Of a DNA stretch of 42,030 bases, positions 34,699-42,030 are shown in pieces (positions within the stretch are counted from its first letter, which is position 1; the number at the start of each line of letters is the position of its first letter). Source of the DNA: Paraburkholderia ginsengiterrae (lineage in GTDB: Bacteria; Pseudomonadota; Gammaproteobacteria; Burkholderiales; Burkholderiaceae); NCBI RefSeq assembly GCF_001645125.1, contig NZ_LXKA01000345.1:1-42030 (forward strand). Direction: 5' to 3'. The translations under genes and the position numbers were made by a program. The notes under the pieces were generated by a model. It ran no database searches and was not told the origin of the DNA. It saw only the letters and a list, made by a program, of their open reading frames with translations.

Positions 34699-36231
34699 AT
34701 GGACATGGCGGCAAACAAAGACAATCAGACGTTGGACGCATCGATCAAGCGTAAGCCGGTGACGCGTCGCGGCTTTATCAAAGGATCAGCGTCGTTGCTG
34801 GGATTTTCACTGGTGGGCACGTTGGCGGCTTGTGGCGGTGGCGGTGAATCGCCGGGTTCGTCATCGGAATCTTCGACGTCGCCGCCATCGTCACAGAAGC
34901 CACCCGTCGCGCTCCAGGCTCCGTATCTGATGCCGAGCGAGGATTCACTGCATACAGCAACGTATATGGCATTCGCTTCGGGTTCGGAAGGGATCTGGGC
35001 ACCGGTCACAGCACAGAGCACGGACGCGGGCATTGATCGGGTTCGTGCTGACCTGATGGACGTGGCCAAAGCAATCGGCACGTATGAGCCGGTCAACATG
35101 CTGGTGCTGCCGGTCGACCTGAGCGCCGCGCAGGCTTTGCTGACGATGCCGAGCGGCGCGAATCCCGCCATCCATGCGAACTACCTGGCGCGTGGCACCG
35201 GCGTGGGCGGCGTCAAACTTATCGCATTAGCCAATGGCTTCGACGATTTCTGGACGCGCGACACGGGCTGCGTCTTCGTCAAGGACACGGCCAATAGCAA
35301 CGCATTGTGCGCGGTGAATTTCAACTTCAACGGCTGGGGCAACGCGAATACGGACGGCGTCAATCTCACCCCCGGCATGACGGTGACCGCTTCGGTTGCC
35401 GCAAGCAGCAACAAATCGAAAGCAGGCAAATTCTTCCAGCCGTTTGCGAACGACCACACGCTGGCAGCGTGGATGGCGAAGGCGAGCAACGCGACGCTGA
35501 TCCAGAGCACGTTGACACTCGAAGGCGGGGCGATTGAATTCGACGGCGAGGCGACGGCGATCCTGACGGAATCCGCGGTGCTGCACGTCAATCGCAATCC
35601 ACAACTGTTCGCCATTCCGAACGGTGTAGTCGCCAATGCGAAGCTGCTGCCAACGGCCAAAGACACGGTGCTTGCGGAGTTGCGACGCACGCTCGGGGTG
35701 CAGAAGATCATCTGGATCCCGGGCACGGCAACCTTTCCGCAAGGCGCCGGCGTCGGCGCTCAAGGCGGCGCGGCGACGCCTGACAAGGAAACCGACATCA
35801 CGAATGGGCATGTCGACTTCTACGCGAAATTCCTCGCGCCCGGAGTTGTCGCGTACGCGGCCGATCCGGCCAACTCGACCTATGAACAGGCACTGATGCG
35901 CGCCAACTTCAGCCGCCTGTCGGGTCAATCGGATGCGAAGGGGCGGCCACTTACCCTGATTGCGTTGAATGCGCCAGGCACCTACTGCACCTCCAACGGC
36001 GTCACGTTGAGCGACAGGCAGATGACGAATTTTGCCGCGGGCTATATCAACTTCTACAAATGCAACGGGGCGATCATCGTTCCGAAGTTCAACGATGTTG
36101 CGGCCGATGCCGCCGCTGTGGCGACTATCCGACCGTATGCCGGCTCACGAGCGATTGTCCAGGTGGATATTCTGGGTATTGCGTCGGGTGGGGGCGGCGT
36201 GCATTGCTCGACTCGTGAACTCCCTGCTTAG
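34699..36231 (+). CDS. Exported Tat-lipoprotein of the agmatine deiminase family
   Basis: A 510-residue divergent member of the family, about 140 residues longer than its neighbour. The signal combines a twin-arginine motif (TRRGFIKGS, residues 22-30) with a lipobox LAAC (Cys45), followed by a Ser/Gly/Pro linker, so it is probably a lipid-anchored envelope protein. Active-site residues persist: FWTRDTG (Trp185, Asp188), LEGGAIEFDGEA (Glu275), GHVDF (His371, Asp373) and VHCSTRELP (Cys503). It differs at RDTGC (Pro replaced by Cys) and at REL instead of the usual QQQ after the nucleophile. Inserts lie around residues 215-255 and 343-363. Start at 34699 or 34705. The substrate may differ from agmatine. 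Confidence 0.85.
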   Translation: MDMAANKDNQTLDASIKRKPVTRRGFIKGSASLLGFSLVGTLAACGGGGESPGSSSESSTSPPSSQKPPVALQAPYLMPSEDSLHTATYMAFASGSEGIWAPVTAQSTDAGIDRVRADLMDVAKAIGTYEPVNMLVLPVDLSAAQALLTMPSGANPAIHANYLARGTGVGGVKLIALANGFDDFWTRDTGCVFVKDTANSNALCAVNFNFNGWGNANTDGVNLTPGMTVTASVAASSNKSKAGKFFQPFANDHTLAAWMAKASNATLIQSTLTLEGGAIEFDGEATAILTESAVLHVNRNPQLFAIPNGVVANAKLLPTAKDTVLAELRRTLGVQKIIWIPGTATFPQGAGVGAQGGAATPDKETDITNGHVDFYAKFLAPGVVAYAADPANSTYEQALMRANFSRLSGQSDAKGRPLTLIALNAPGTYCTSNGVTLSDRQMTNFAAGYINFYKCNGAIIVPKFNDVAADAAAVATIRPYAGSRAIVQVDILGIASGGGGVHCSTRELPA

Positions 36232-36277
36232 AGGTGAGTATCGAGTGCGAGTGCCATGACGGCGCCCCCCCGCGGGC

Positions 36278-37027
36278 CTACTTCGCGGCAGCCTCGATGA
36301 CCCGGGCGACCTCGTCAGGATGTGAGATATAGACCGCGTGACTTGCGCTCACTTCGGTGACCTTGGCGCCCGAGCGCTGATACATCCAGCGCTGGAGCTG
36401 TGGGCTCACCACGTGATCCTGTGTGGTCAGCACCGCATAGCTAGGCTTGGTCCGCCATGCAGCGACAGGCAGAGGTGCTGCCGCGGCTTTCTGTGCGAGT
36501 GGCTGTTGCGAGTCAGCCAGGAATTGCGCTTCTGACGGCGGAACGTCCTGCGCAAAGGTCTCGCGGAATCTCGCCGGCGGGATGTAGAAATATTTGTCCG
36601 GCGAGGCGCGCATGGCATCGTTTGGCGGGGCAAACTTCTGCAGGAGCTGGCCGGTGGCTTCGCCCTTGTCGGGTTGAATTGCGGCTACATAGACGAGTGC
36701 GCTCACCTTCGGGTCGGCGCCCGCATCCGTGATCACGGAGCCACCATAGCTATGACCGACGAGTACGACGGGGCCCTGCTGCCGATCAATGACGCGTTTG
36801 GTCGCGTCGACGTCCTCGTCGAGGCTGGTCAGCGGCTCCTGCACGATGCTCACGTGGTAGCCGTCTTTCGACAGGATGTCGTAGACGTTGCGCCAGCCAG
36901 AGCCGTCCACGAGCGCTCCGTGAACAATGACGATATCTTTTGCCGCGGTTCCGGCCTCGGCGTGGGCCATCGTGCTACCCATGGCAACCAGGGCGGCGGC
37001 AAGAAGAGTTTTTCGCAGTGCGAACAT
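36278..37027 (-). CDS. Exported alpha/beta hydrolase
   Basis: A 249-residue alpha/beta-fold hydrolase with a signal peptide (MFALRKTLLAAALVAMGS, cleavage near AHA). It has the oxyanion HGALVDGSGW, the nucleophile elbow GHSYGG and the C-terminal His block SASHAVYISHPDEV, similar to esterases of the salicylate-esterase-like group. I choose the ATG at 37027, seven bases after GGAG; eight further residues would precede it in the open frame. It lies 44 bases after the ABM-domain gene and is probably cotranscribed with it, opposite the DJ-1/AraC regulator. Confidence 0.85.
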   Translation of the reverse strand: MFALRKTLLAAALVAMGSTMAHAEAGTAAKDIVIVHGALVDGSGWRNVYDILSKDGYHVSIVQEPLTSLDEDVDATKRVIDRQQGPVVLVGHSYGGSVITDAGADPKVSALVYVAAIQPDKGEATGQLLQKFAPPNDAMRASPDKYFYIPPARFRETFAQDVPPSEAQFLADSQQPLAQKAAAAPLPVAAWRTKPSYAVLTTQDHVVSPQLQRWMYQRSGAKVTEVSASHAVYISHPDEVARVIEAAAK

Positions 37028-37070
37028 TTTAATCTCCACAATCACTTTCAAATACGCGTGTACAGGGGTG

Positions 37071-37376
37071 TCAGGCCAGCGTGTTCTTTATGGCCAGAAC
37101 GTCGAACGGCTCAACCGTAGGAGGGTGCGCCAGCATTTCATCGACCCGCGCCATCAGGCTCTTCGCCATGTTGCCGGCCAGATGCGCCTGGCGATCCTCT
37201 TCACTCGCAAAGGCGTCGAAGACACCGAACGTGTTGGGCGACAGCCTGAGAGCGAACCAGATCGGCGTGGTTGCCTCCCGATTCGTCATTTCCAGGCCGT
37301 CGGCAAGAAAGTCCGCGACCGCCTGCTCCTTTCCGGGTTTGGCTTCAAGTCTGACAAATAAAGCATGCTTGATCAT
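37071..37376 (-). CDS. Antibiotic-biosynthesis-monooxygenase (ABM) domain protein
   Basis: A 101-residue dimeric alpha/beta-barrel protein: KHALFVRLEAKPGKEQAVADFL, then TTPIWFALRLSPNTFGVFDAF and EDRQAHLAGNMAKSL, the usual ABM core. Members include quinone monooxygenases and haem- or aromatic-binding proteins. The ATG at 37376 follows GGAG by about eight bases. It is transcribed away from the DJ-1/AraC gene at 37484, just as the small barrel protein at 40192 is from the paralogous regulator. Confidence 0.82.
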   Translation of the reverse strand: MIKHALFVRLEAKPGKEQAVADFLADGLEMTNREATTPIWFALRLSPNTFGVFDAFASEEDRQAHLAGNMAKSLMARVDEMLAHPPTVEPFDVLAIKNTLA

Positions 37377-37449
37377 CTGTGTTCTCCAATGTCCGCGTGA
37401 GGGGCCACGCGATAGATGCACTTTACAAACGCGGTGTGTAGGAGAACAC

Positions 37450-37464
37450 TGTCCCAATCGACAA
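37450..37464 (-). promoter_or_regulatory. Candidate DJ-1/AraC regulator site 1
   Basis: The minus strand reads TTGTCG-N5-GACA over 15 bases, in the 107-base gap between the ABM gene and its regulator. The same pattern occurs in the left arm of the inverted repeat before the paralogous regulator (40587-40601). Confidence 0.4.
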
Positions 37465-37483
37465 TTTTGATATCGATACTGCC

Positions 37484-38443
37484 ATGCGAATTTTTGTACT
37501 CGCGCTCGAAGGGGTATTCGACACCGGCCTTACCGCGGTACTCGATGCCTTGGCGACGGCCAACGAACTTGCGCGCTCGACGGAAATTGCCATGCCGGGC
37601 TTCGAAATCACGATCGCGGGGATGCGTCCGGAGGTGCGCACCGCGCTCGGGCTGCAAGTTCCCGTGTGCGATGTGGCCGGCGCCCCCACTCCAGACTGGG
37701 TCGTTGTACCCGCGCTGAACAGGACCACGACGGATCTGCTGGTGCCATCGCTCGGCCGGGCTGACGTGATCGACGCGCTAGATGCGTTGCGCACGTGGCA
37801 CGATGCCGGCGCTCACATCGGAGCGGCCTGTACGGGCACTTTTGTGCTGGCCGAGAGTGGCTTGCTCGATGGGCGCGAAGCCACGACAACCTGGTGGCTC
37901 TCGCCCGTGTTCCGGCAGCGTTACCCCGACGTGCACCTGGACGCGCATCGCATTCTCGTGCCCAGCGGCAGCACGGTGACGGCAGGGGCCGCACTGAGCC
38001 ATCTCGACCTGGCGCTCTGGCTGATCCGCAACAACAGCCCCGAGGTTGCGGCGCTGGTGGCCAAGTACCTCGTATTCGATTCGCGGCCTTCGCAGTCCGC
38101 TTTTGCGATCTCCGATCACCTGTCCCATTCGGACCCGATCGTCGAACGTTTCGACCGCTGGGTGCGCGAACACCTCGACGCGGCAATCGCGCTCGACGAC
38201 GCTGCAGACGCCCTGGCGACGAGTAAACGGACCTTGACGCGACGTCTGAACGAAGTGCTGGGTAAAACGCCCGTCGAGTACATCCAGGATCTGCGAATCG
38301 AGCGCGCCGTCCATCTGCTGAAAACGAGCAAGGACAGCGTGGATCGTATCGCCGAGCGTGTCGGCTACGCAGACGGCGTCACACTGCGCACGCTGCTGCG
38401 GCGGCGGCTTGGTAAAGGCGTCCGTGAGTTGCGGGCGTCCTGA
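37484..38443 (+). CDS. AraC regulator with DJ-1/PfpI (GATase1-like) domain, paralogue 1
   Basis: A 319-residue regulator of the FtrA type. The N-terminal DJ-1/PfpI-like domain begins MRIFVLALEGVFDTGL and contains the nucleophile-elbow region GAACTGTFVLAESGLLDG followed by ATTTWWL. The C-terminal AraC domain has ALATSKRTLTRRLNEVLG and the second helix-turn-helix IAERVGYADGVTLRTLLRRR. It shares about that whole architecture, and many residues, with the gene at 40622. It probably controls the divergent ABM and hydrolase genes. The inducer is unknown. Confidence 0.9.
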   Translation: MRIFVLALEGVFDTGLTAVLDALATANELARSTEIAMPGFEITIAGMRPEVRTALGLQVPVCDVAGAPTPDWVVVPALNRTTTDLLVPSLGRADVIDALDALRTWHDAGAHIGAACTGTFVLAESGLLDGREATTTWWLSPVFRQRYPDVHLDAHRILVPSGSTVTAGAALSHLDLALWLIRNNSPEVAALVAKYLVFDSRPSQSAFAISDHLSHSDPIVERFDRWVREHLDAAIALDDAADALATSKRTLTRRLNEVLGKTPVEYIQDLRIERAVHLLKTSKDSVDRIAERVGYADGVTLRTLLRRRLGKGVRELRAS

Positions 38444-38689
38444 GTCCGGAATCGACGAAAATCTTCAGCATCAACTTCAACGTGACCTGTGCGAGCGCAT
38501 CGCAACGACATTGATCCAAACTGGGATAGCACTGCGAAAAATTGGTGGCGCGGTTTCGGCTACGACTGTTGTGACTTGATTGCAGTCGTTAGGGCGTGGG
38601 CTAACCGGATGGGTCGGCGGTGTGCGAGGTATTCCGCGCTTCGCTATGGCGGCGGGATTGACCGCAAGAATCTCGAACAGGTTCTAACA

Positions 38690-39262
38690 TCACTTTTGAG
38701 CCTTCAGCCAAGCGACTGCCTGTGGCCTTGTGCCGCCTGCTTTCTTCCAATGGCATACCGCTCTGAGCGCCTCTTTCTCCGTCAACGCAAACTCTTGTTG
38801 AAATTCGTCAATCGTCGTGACCACGGGCGGGGCGTTCCTTGCCGCCGCGGCCTGTTTCCCCTTGCTTAGCCTGATTCCGCCGGGCGTTCCCTCCGCAGGC
38901 CCGGTGATATCCCAGAGCACCCACAATTTGTTCTTCTTCACGACGCGCAAATGGTAGCCGTACCCATTCACTGAAAGAGAAATGTGCGGCTCCGGGTCCG
39001 CTCCACCCGCGGCGCCGCCCAGGCCGCCTTCATGAACACCCGCGGTGATGCACCAGTTGTATTCACGCATATAGTGAAGTAGATCCGCGCTAGGCCCGGA
39101 GACGGCATCATTGGTCGTCGCATTGTTTAGCAAGTCCACCAGGTCTTCCCGAGTGATTGTCTGAATGATCGGCGTATCGGCCGTGCCAGGAAAATAGGCA
39201 ACCGTTTGCTTGTACATCGACAAGACTTCGGTGATGCCTTTCTTTTGCAATAGTCTTGGCAT
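38690..39262 (-). CDS. Orphan protein of unknown function
   Basis: I do not recognise this 190-residue soluble protein. It has a Gly-rich central loop (EGGLGGAAGGADPEPH) followed by a strand-rich stretch, HISLSVNGYGYHLRVV and KLWVLWDITGP, and a basic helical end with ALTEKEALRAVCHWKKAGG. GAGG lies seven bases before the ATG at 39262. The 22-nt element that begins 71 bases upstream of the deaminase-fold gene's start recurs here 60 bases upstream in the same orientation. The 246 bases downstream (38444-38689) hold nothing I can identify. Confidence 0.72.
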   Translation of the reverse strand: MPRLLQKKGITEVLSMYKQTVAYFPGTADTPIIQTITREDLVDLLNNATTNDAVSGPSADLLHYMREYNWCITAGVHEGGLGGAAGGADPEPHISLSVNGYGYHLRVVKKNKLWVLWDITGPAEGTPGGIRLSKGKQAAAARNAPPVVTTIDEFQQEFALTEKEALRAVCHWKKAGGTRPQAVAWLKAQK

Positions 39263-39313
39263 GATGTGTCCTCGTTAAAAAGGGGCAAGATATTTAAGTC
39301 GCACCTTTATTTA

Positions 39314-39343
39314 ATGAGGCCAGCGTTCCCCAACCGTTTCCCA
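39314..39343 (-). repeat. Copy 2 of the shared upstream element
   Basis: Bases 39322-39343 are identical to 2693-2714, and the flanking eight bases agree at six positions. Orientation relative to the downstream gene is the same as for copy 1. Confidence 0.6.
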
Positions 39344-39445
39344 ACGGGTTTCACATCGTCGCCCAAGCTTCCCGGCCGCCAATCGGCAACTCGCGGCGCA
39401 AGGAGGCACACGGCTACGCCCCCGATGCACCAACAGGAAATCGCA

Positions 39446-40153
39446 TCACGCCGATGCTGGGTCAGCCTTCATGATCCGGGTGAGGACGAATGTGCGCCGC
39501 AACTCGAATCCAAGACGTTCATACAGTCCGACCGCGGATTGATTGTCACTGAGTACGTGCAGGAATGGCGTTTCCCCACGACGCTTGATGTCCCTGCACA
39601 AGAGACTCACAAGCCTGCCAGCGAGGCCTCTGCCGCGCCAGTCGTCATCCACGCAAACCGCGCTTATTTCAACGTATCCGTCGAGGCGCATTCGTTCTCC
39701 GGCCATCGCAATGAGACGCCCGCCGTCTCGAATGCCGATGTAGTTGCCCATCTCGTGAGTTCGCTTGCCGAGGGGACCGGGTTTGGTCTTTTGAACCAGC
39801 GCGCGCATGTCTTCCGCATCTGCGCTACTCAGGGCGATCACGTCCGGGTCGTCCATGTCGCGGGTTTCGTGGCGAGTGCCTACCATTTGATGGATCACGC
39901 CCACACGTTCTGCTCGCAGCGCATCGCCTGGCACGACAGGATCGAAGGACAGCAACGCGACCTGCTCATCAGGCAGCAGGAGCTGGTGGAGCGCCTGGTA
40001 GGCAGCAGGGGTTTCGCACTCGACCGCAGCGAACGGAGCGACGTCGGGGTGAAAGCGGCGAGCAAGCAGATCGCCTTGCCGCAAATGCGCCTGTCTGGTT
40101 GTCAGGGCGCCCCAGATGGGGCGGTCGAGGCTGGATTGTGTTGAGTGGTTCAT
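39446..40153 (-). CDS. GNAT-family acetyltransferase
   Basis: A 235-residue protein whose C-terminal half is a GNAT domain of the FR47 type: EISAVCVDDDWRGRGLAGRL is the acetyl-CoA loop, and HVLSDNQSAVGLYERLGFE gives the later strand and helix. The N-terminal half contains FAAVECETPAAYQALHQLL and is less typical. The ATG at 40153 follows AGGA by six bases; the frame is open to 40195. It lies 38 bases after the YCII-like gene, in the same operon opposite the second DJ-1/AraC regulator. The substrate is unknown. Confidence 0.85.
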   Translation of the reverse strand: MNHSTQSSLDRPIWGALTTRQAHLRQGDLLARRFHPDVAPFAAVECETPAAYQALHQLLLPDEQVALLSFDPVVPGDALRAERVGVIHQMVGTRHETRDMDDPDVIALSSADAEDMRALVQKTKPGPLGKRTHEMGNYIGIRDGGRLIAMAGERMRLDGYVEISAVCVDDDWRGRGLAGRLVSLLCRDIKRRGETPFLHVLSDNQSAVGLYERLGFELRRTFVLTRIMKADPASA

Positions 40154-40191
40154 ACCGGTTCCTTTTGACCGCTTCACTTCCTGCAGCACCG

Positions 40192-40482
40192 TCAAACGGC
40201 GTTCATCAGCATGCCGAGCGGTGCAAGCGGTCCGATTGGCATCAAGTCGAACGTCAGGAGGTTATCCCTGCCGAGTGGCAATGCCTTCAGAAGCTTGTCG
40301 GCCTCGTCGACTGAATCCACGTTCATCAGGAAAATGACCCCCTTCATTGCGTCCCGTAGCCAGAATTGCTCCATCTTGCCATCAAGGTAGAGCTGCAGGG
40401 TTGCGGGCACTTCCTTCGGCATATAGGCCTGTTGTTGCTCGAGGGTAAGCGGCTTGAGTGTGCCAATCGCCATCACTTTCAT
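40192..40482 (-). CDS. YCII/muconolactone-isomerase-like small protein
   Basis: A 96-residue predicted ferredoxin-like dimeric barrel: MKVMAIGTLKPLTLEQQ, a central GKMEQFWLRDAMKGVIFLMNV and the closing LPLGRDNLLTFDLMPIGPL. The pattern resembles YCII proteins and muconolactone delta-isomerases. GGAG precedes the ATG at 40482. First gene of a two-gene unit with the GNAT gene, divergent from the DJ-1/AraC regulator. Confidence 0.8.
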   Translation of the reverse strand: MKVMAIGTLKPLTLEQQQAYMPKEVPATLQLYLDGKMEQFWLRDAMKGVIFLMNVDSVDEADKLLKALPLGRDNLLTFDLMPIGPLAPLGMLMNAV

Positions 40483-40587
40483 GGTCTGCTCCGGTTACAC
40501 AGGTTGCTCAGGATGTTGTCCGGGAAAAGTTCGCAGGTTGCACCCGGATTGAGGGCTACTGTAGACAGGAACGGGTATGCGTACTAT

Positions 40588-40622
40588 TGTCGTAAATGAC
40601 ATTTTTGAGGTCATTTACGACA
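40588..40622. promoter_or_regulatory. Perfect 13-bp inverted repeat touching the regulator start codon
   Basis: TGTCGTAAATGAC (40588-40600) and GTCATTTACGACA (40610-40622) are exact reverse complements around nine bases. The last base is the A of the ATG at 40622. It probably serves as the operator for both divergent units; in RNA it would form a stable hairpin at the start site. Confidence 0.65.
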
Positions 40623-41599
40623 TGAAGCTGACCATTCTCGCACTCGATGGCGTGTTCGACACGGGGCTTTCCGCGGTGCTCGACGCTTTCACCACCGCGA
40701 ACGATCTGGCCGCGATCCAACAGCCCGGCGTCGGTCCGCACTTTGAAATCGACGTGATCGGTATGCGGCGCGATGTGCGGACCGGCTTGGGCATGCGCGT
40801 GCCGGTCAAGCCGGCGAGCGCCATGGACCGGCCGGACTGGCTGGTCGTGCCGGCACTCGCCAAGAAAACGCCGGAGCAACTGGTGCCGGCGCTTGCGCGG
40901 CGCGACGTGCTCGATGCACTGGCATTGCTCCGTCAAAGTCACGCGGATGGCGTGAAGATCGCCACCGCTTGCATTGGCACTTTCGTGCTTGCGGAATCTG
41001 GCTTGCTGAATGGCGAGGAAGCCACCACCACGTGGTGGCTCGCGCCGCTGTTTCGTCAGCGTTACCCGGAGGTTCGCCTGGACAGCGCTCGCATGGTGGT
41101 GCCGTCGGGCGACTTCACCACCGCGGGCGCCGCGATGGGGCACCTCGATCTCGCTCTTTGGCTGTTGAATCAGGCGAGTCCCGATCTGGCATCGGTTGTA
41201 GCCCGCTATCTGCTGGTGGACGCGCGACCATCGCAAGCGCCCTACATGATCCCGGATCATCTCGCGCGCGCAGATCCGCTCGTCGAGCGCTTCGAGCGTT
41301 GGGCAAGAGGCCGGCTCGCTGAGGGCTTCTCGCTTGATGCCGCAGCGAGCGCCCTGGCGACCAGTACGCGAACACTGCAACGCCGCATCGAGGCTGTGCT
41401 TGGAAAATCTCCGCTGTCATACTTCCAGGACCTTCGCGTCGAGCGAGCCGTTCATCTCCTGCGCACGAGCCGTCTCGACATTGAGGCGATTGCCTCGGAA
41501 GTGGGCTATGTCGACGGCGCGACGTTGCGCACGCTATTGCGCCGGCGCCTTGGGCGTGGAGTGCGCGAACTGCGTGTCGCGAGGGTGGACGATATGTGA
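40622..41599 (+). CDS. AraC regulator with DJ-1/PfpI (GATase1-like) domain, paralogue 2
   Basis: A 325-residue FtrA-type regulator and paralogue of the one at 37484: MKLTILALDGVFDTGL, ATACIGTFVLAESGLLNG, ATTTWWLAPLFRQRYPEV, then the AraC pair ALATSTRTLQRRIEAVLG and IASEVGYVDGATLRTLLRRR. I place the start at 40622 because it aligns with the paralogue. An ATG at 40577 with AGGA six bases upstream is a real alternative that would add 15 residues and place the inverted repeat within the coding region. It probably controls the divergent YCII-like and GNAT genes and itself. Confidence 0.9.
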   Translation: MKLTILALDGVFDTGLSAVLDAFTTANDLAAIQQPGVGPHFEIDVIGMRRDVRTGLGMRVPVKPASAMDRPDWLVVPALAKKTPEQLVPALARRDVLDALALLRQSHADGVKIATACIGTFVLAESGLLNGEEATTTWWLAPLFRQRYPEVRLDSARMVVPSGDFTTAGAAMGHLDLALWLLNQASPDLASVVARYLLVDARPSQAPYMIPDHLARADPLVERFERWARGRLAEGFSLDAAASALATSTRTLQRRIEAVLGKSPLSYFQDLRVERAVHLLRTSRLDIEAIASEVGYVDGATLRTLLRRRLGRGVRELRVARVDDM

Positions 41600-42030
41600 A
41601 GGTCGTGTTCCTGGCATGGATGTGGCAATAAGCGTGGCGAGACCGGGGGACTGTAATGGATAGGCCCGTATGAGACGTTGAGCGGTGAAGTTCCTCCACG
41701 TTACCATGACGAAATGCGTCAGCGTTTATTCTGGCCGCGCAGTGGCCATGTTAAGTGATACTGATCATTTGAGAAAGGCGGGGCGCCGTATCTCGTGCCT
41801 AGGCTTAGCGATGCCATCAAGGTTTCACAATACCATCAGACAATTGCAGCCGCGGACTAGGGGCAGGTTGGCGGCGATGATGTCTCTAATGACCGCATAA
41901 GAAGTAAGCACCCGGTGAAGGCACCTTGTCCAGCCCGTGCGTAAGCTATAGTGCGCTAGCGTAGGGTTTCCAGAGATGAGGGAGCAACGCATCAATGTCA
42001 GCGGCACGATGTGTTGGCAAGCGGGTGAGC
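41600..42030. other. Gene-poor terminal stretch
   Basis: I find no supportable gene, hairpin or repeat in these 431 bases. Two short open frames (41685-41900 plus, 41825-42007 minus) overlap on opposite strands and neither looks like a protein I know. A frame opening at about 41975 runs off the end of the window and may be the start of the next gene. Confidence 0.4.

Noticed and set aside
33381-36231. The two exported deiminases as a bacteriocin or peptidyl-arginine virulence system
   Set aside because: No export partner, C-terminal adhesion domain or protease neighbour is present, while aguA, aguB and polyamine-binding genes are adjacent; the metabolic reading is simpler.
38489-38869. Short plus-strand frame between the first DJ-1/AraC gene and the orphan gene
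   Set aside because: It overlaps the end of the orphan gene in antisense, lacks a ribosome site and shows no known motif.
41600-42030. Possible transposase or integrase piece at the right end
   Set aside because: No catalytic motif, terminal repeat or protein-like frame could be seen; the last frame is cut by the window edge.

Overview
The window looks like part of a secondary chromosome or megaplasmid of a Burkholderiales bacterium, most likely Paraburkholderia, Caballeronia or Burkholderia. The reasons are high G+C coding sequence, GTG starts with GGAG-type ribosome sites, DUF4148 and DUF3138-like proteins, a close match to the Burkholderia cepacia dgdA-dgdR pair, and an accessory catabolic layout. 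I see no rRNA, tRNA, CRISPR array, insertion sequence or phage gene. I support about 43 intact genes and two gene remnants. Eleven intact genes are regulators: six LysR, three AraC-type, one MarR and one XRE-cupin. Most are transcribed away from the gene they probably control, so the region is a chain of small self-contained modules.

Layout. 0.1-3.9 kb: NCS1 transporter, Cys-rich protein, stand-alone deaminase-fold protein, small lipoprotein, PAP2 phosphatase. 3.9-8.3 kb: SDR/LysR pair, then an FAD monooxygenase paired with a NahR-like LysR and a NahR-type box. 8.3-11.3 kb: membrane protein/AraC pair, GNAT remnant, patatin-like lipase. 11.3-14.8 kb: tartrate/D-malate module (MFS carrier, TtuC-type dehydrogenase, LysR). 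15.0-16.5 kb: ohr, a small exported protein and ohrR, with repeated ATCGCATGCGAT operators. 16.5-18.8 kb: dgdA/dgdR. 18.8-25.8 kb: TonB remnant, GDSL lipoprotein, XRE-cupin/GNAT pair, exported phosphodiesterase, LysR, DUF4148 protein, NmrA-like protein.

26.0-36.2 kb is the most interesting part, an agmatine/polyamine cluster. It encodes a PotF-like binding protein and a DUF3138-like porin, a LysR regulator, cytoplasmic agmatine deiminase (AguA), N-carbamoylputrescine amidase (AguB), a second PotF-like protein, and two more agmatine-deiminase homologues. One of those has a Tat signal and the other a Tat-lipoprotein signal. No ABC permease or ATPase is present. A control region of about 70 bp is duplicated upstream of the first binding-protein gene and of aguA, which ties the two transcription units together. 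I infer that agmatine-like compounds are deiminated outside the cytoplasm as well as inside it, and that the second binding protein, which lacks the Asp of PotF that contacts an amine, may carry a modified product.

36.2-42.0 kb: an alpha/beta hydrolase and an ABM-domain protein opposite a DJ-1/AraC regulator; an orphan gene sharing an upstream 22-nt element with the deaminase-fold gene 36 kb away; then a GNAT and a YCII/muconolactone-isomerase-like protein opposite a paralogous DJ-1/AraC regulator whose start codon touches a perfect 13-bp inverted repeat. The last 430 bases hold nothing I can identify.
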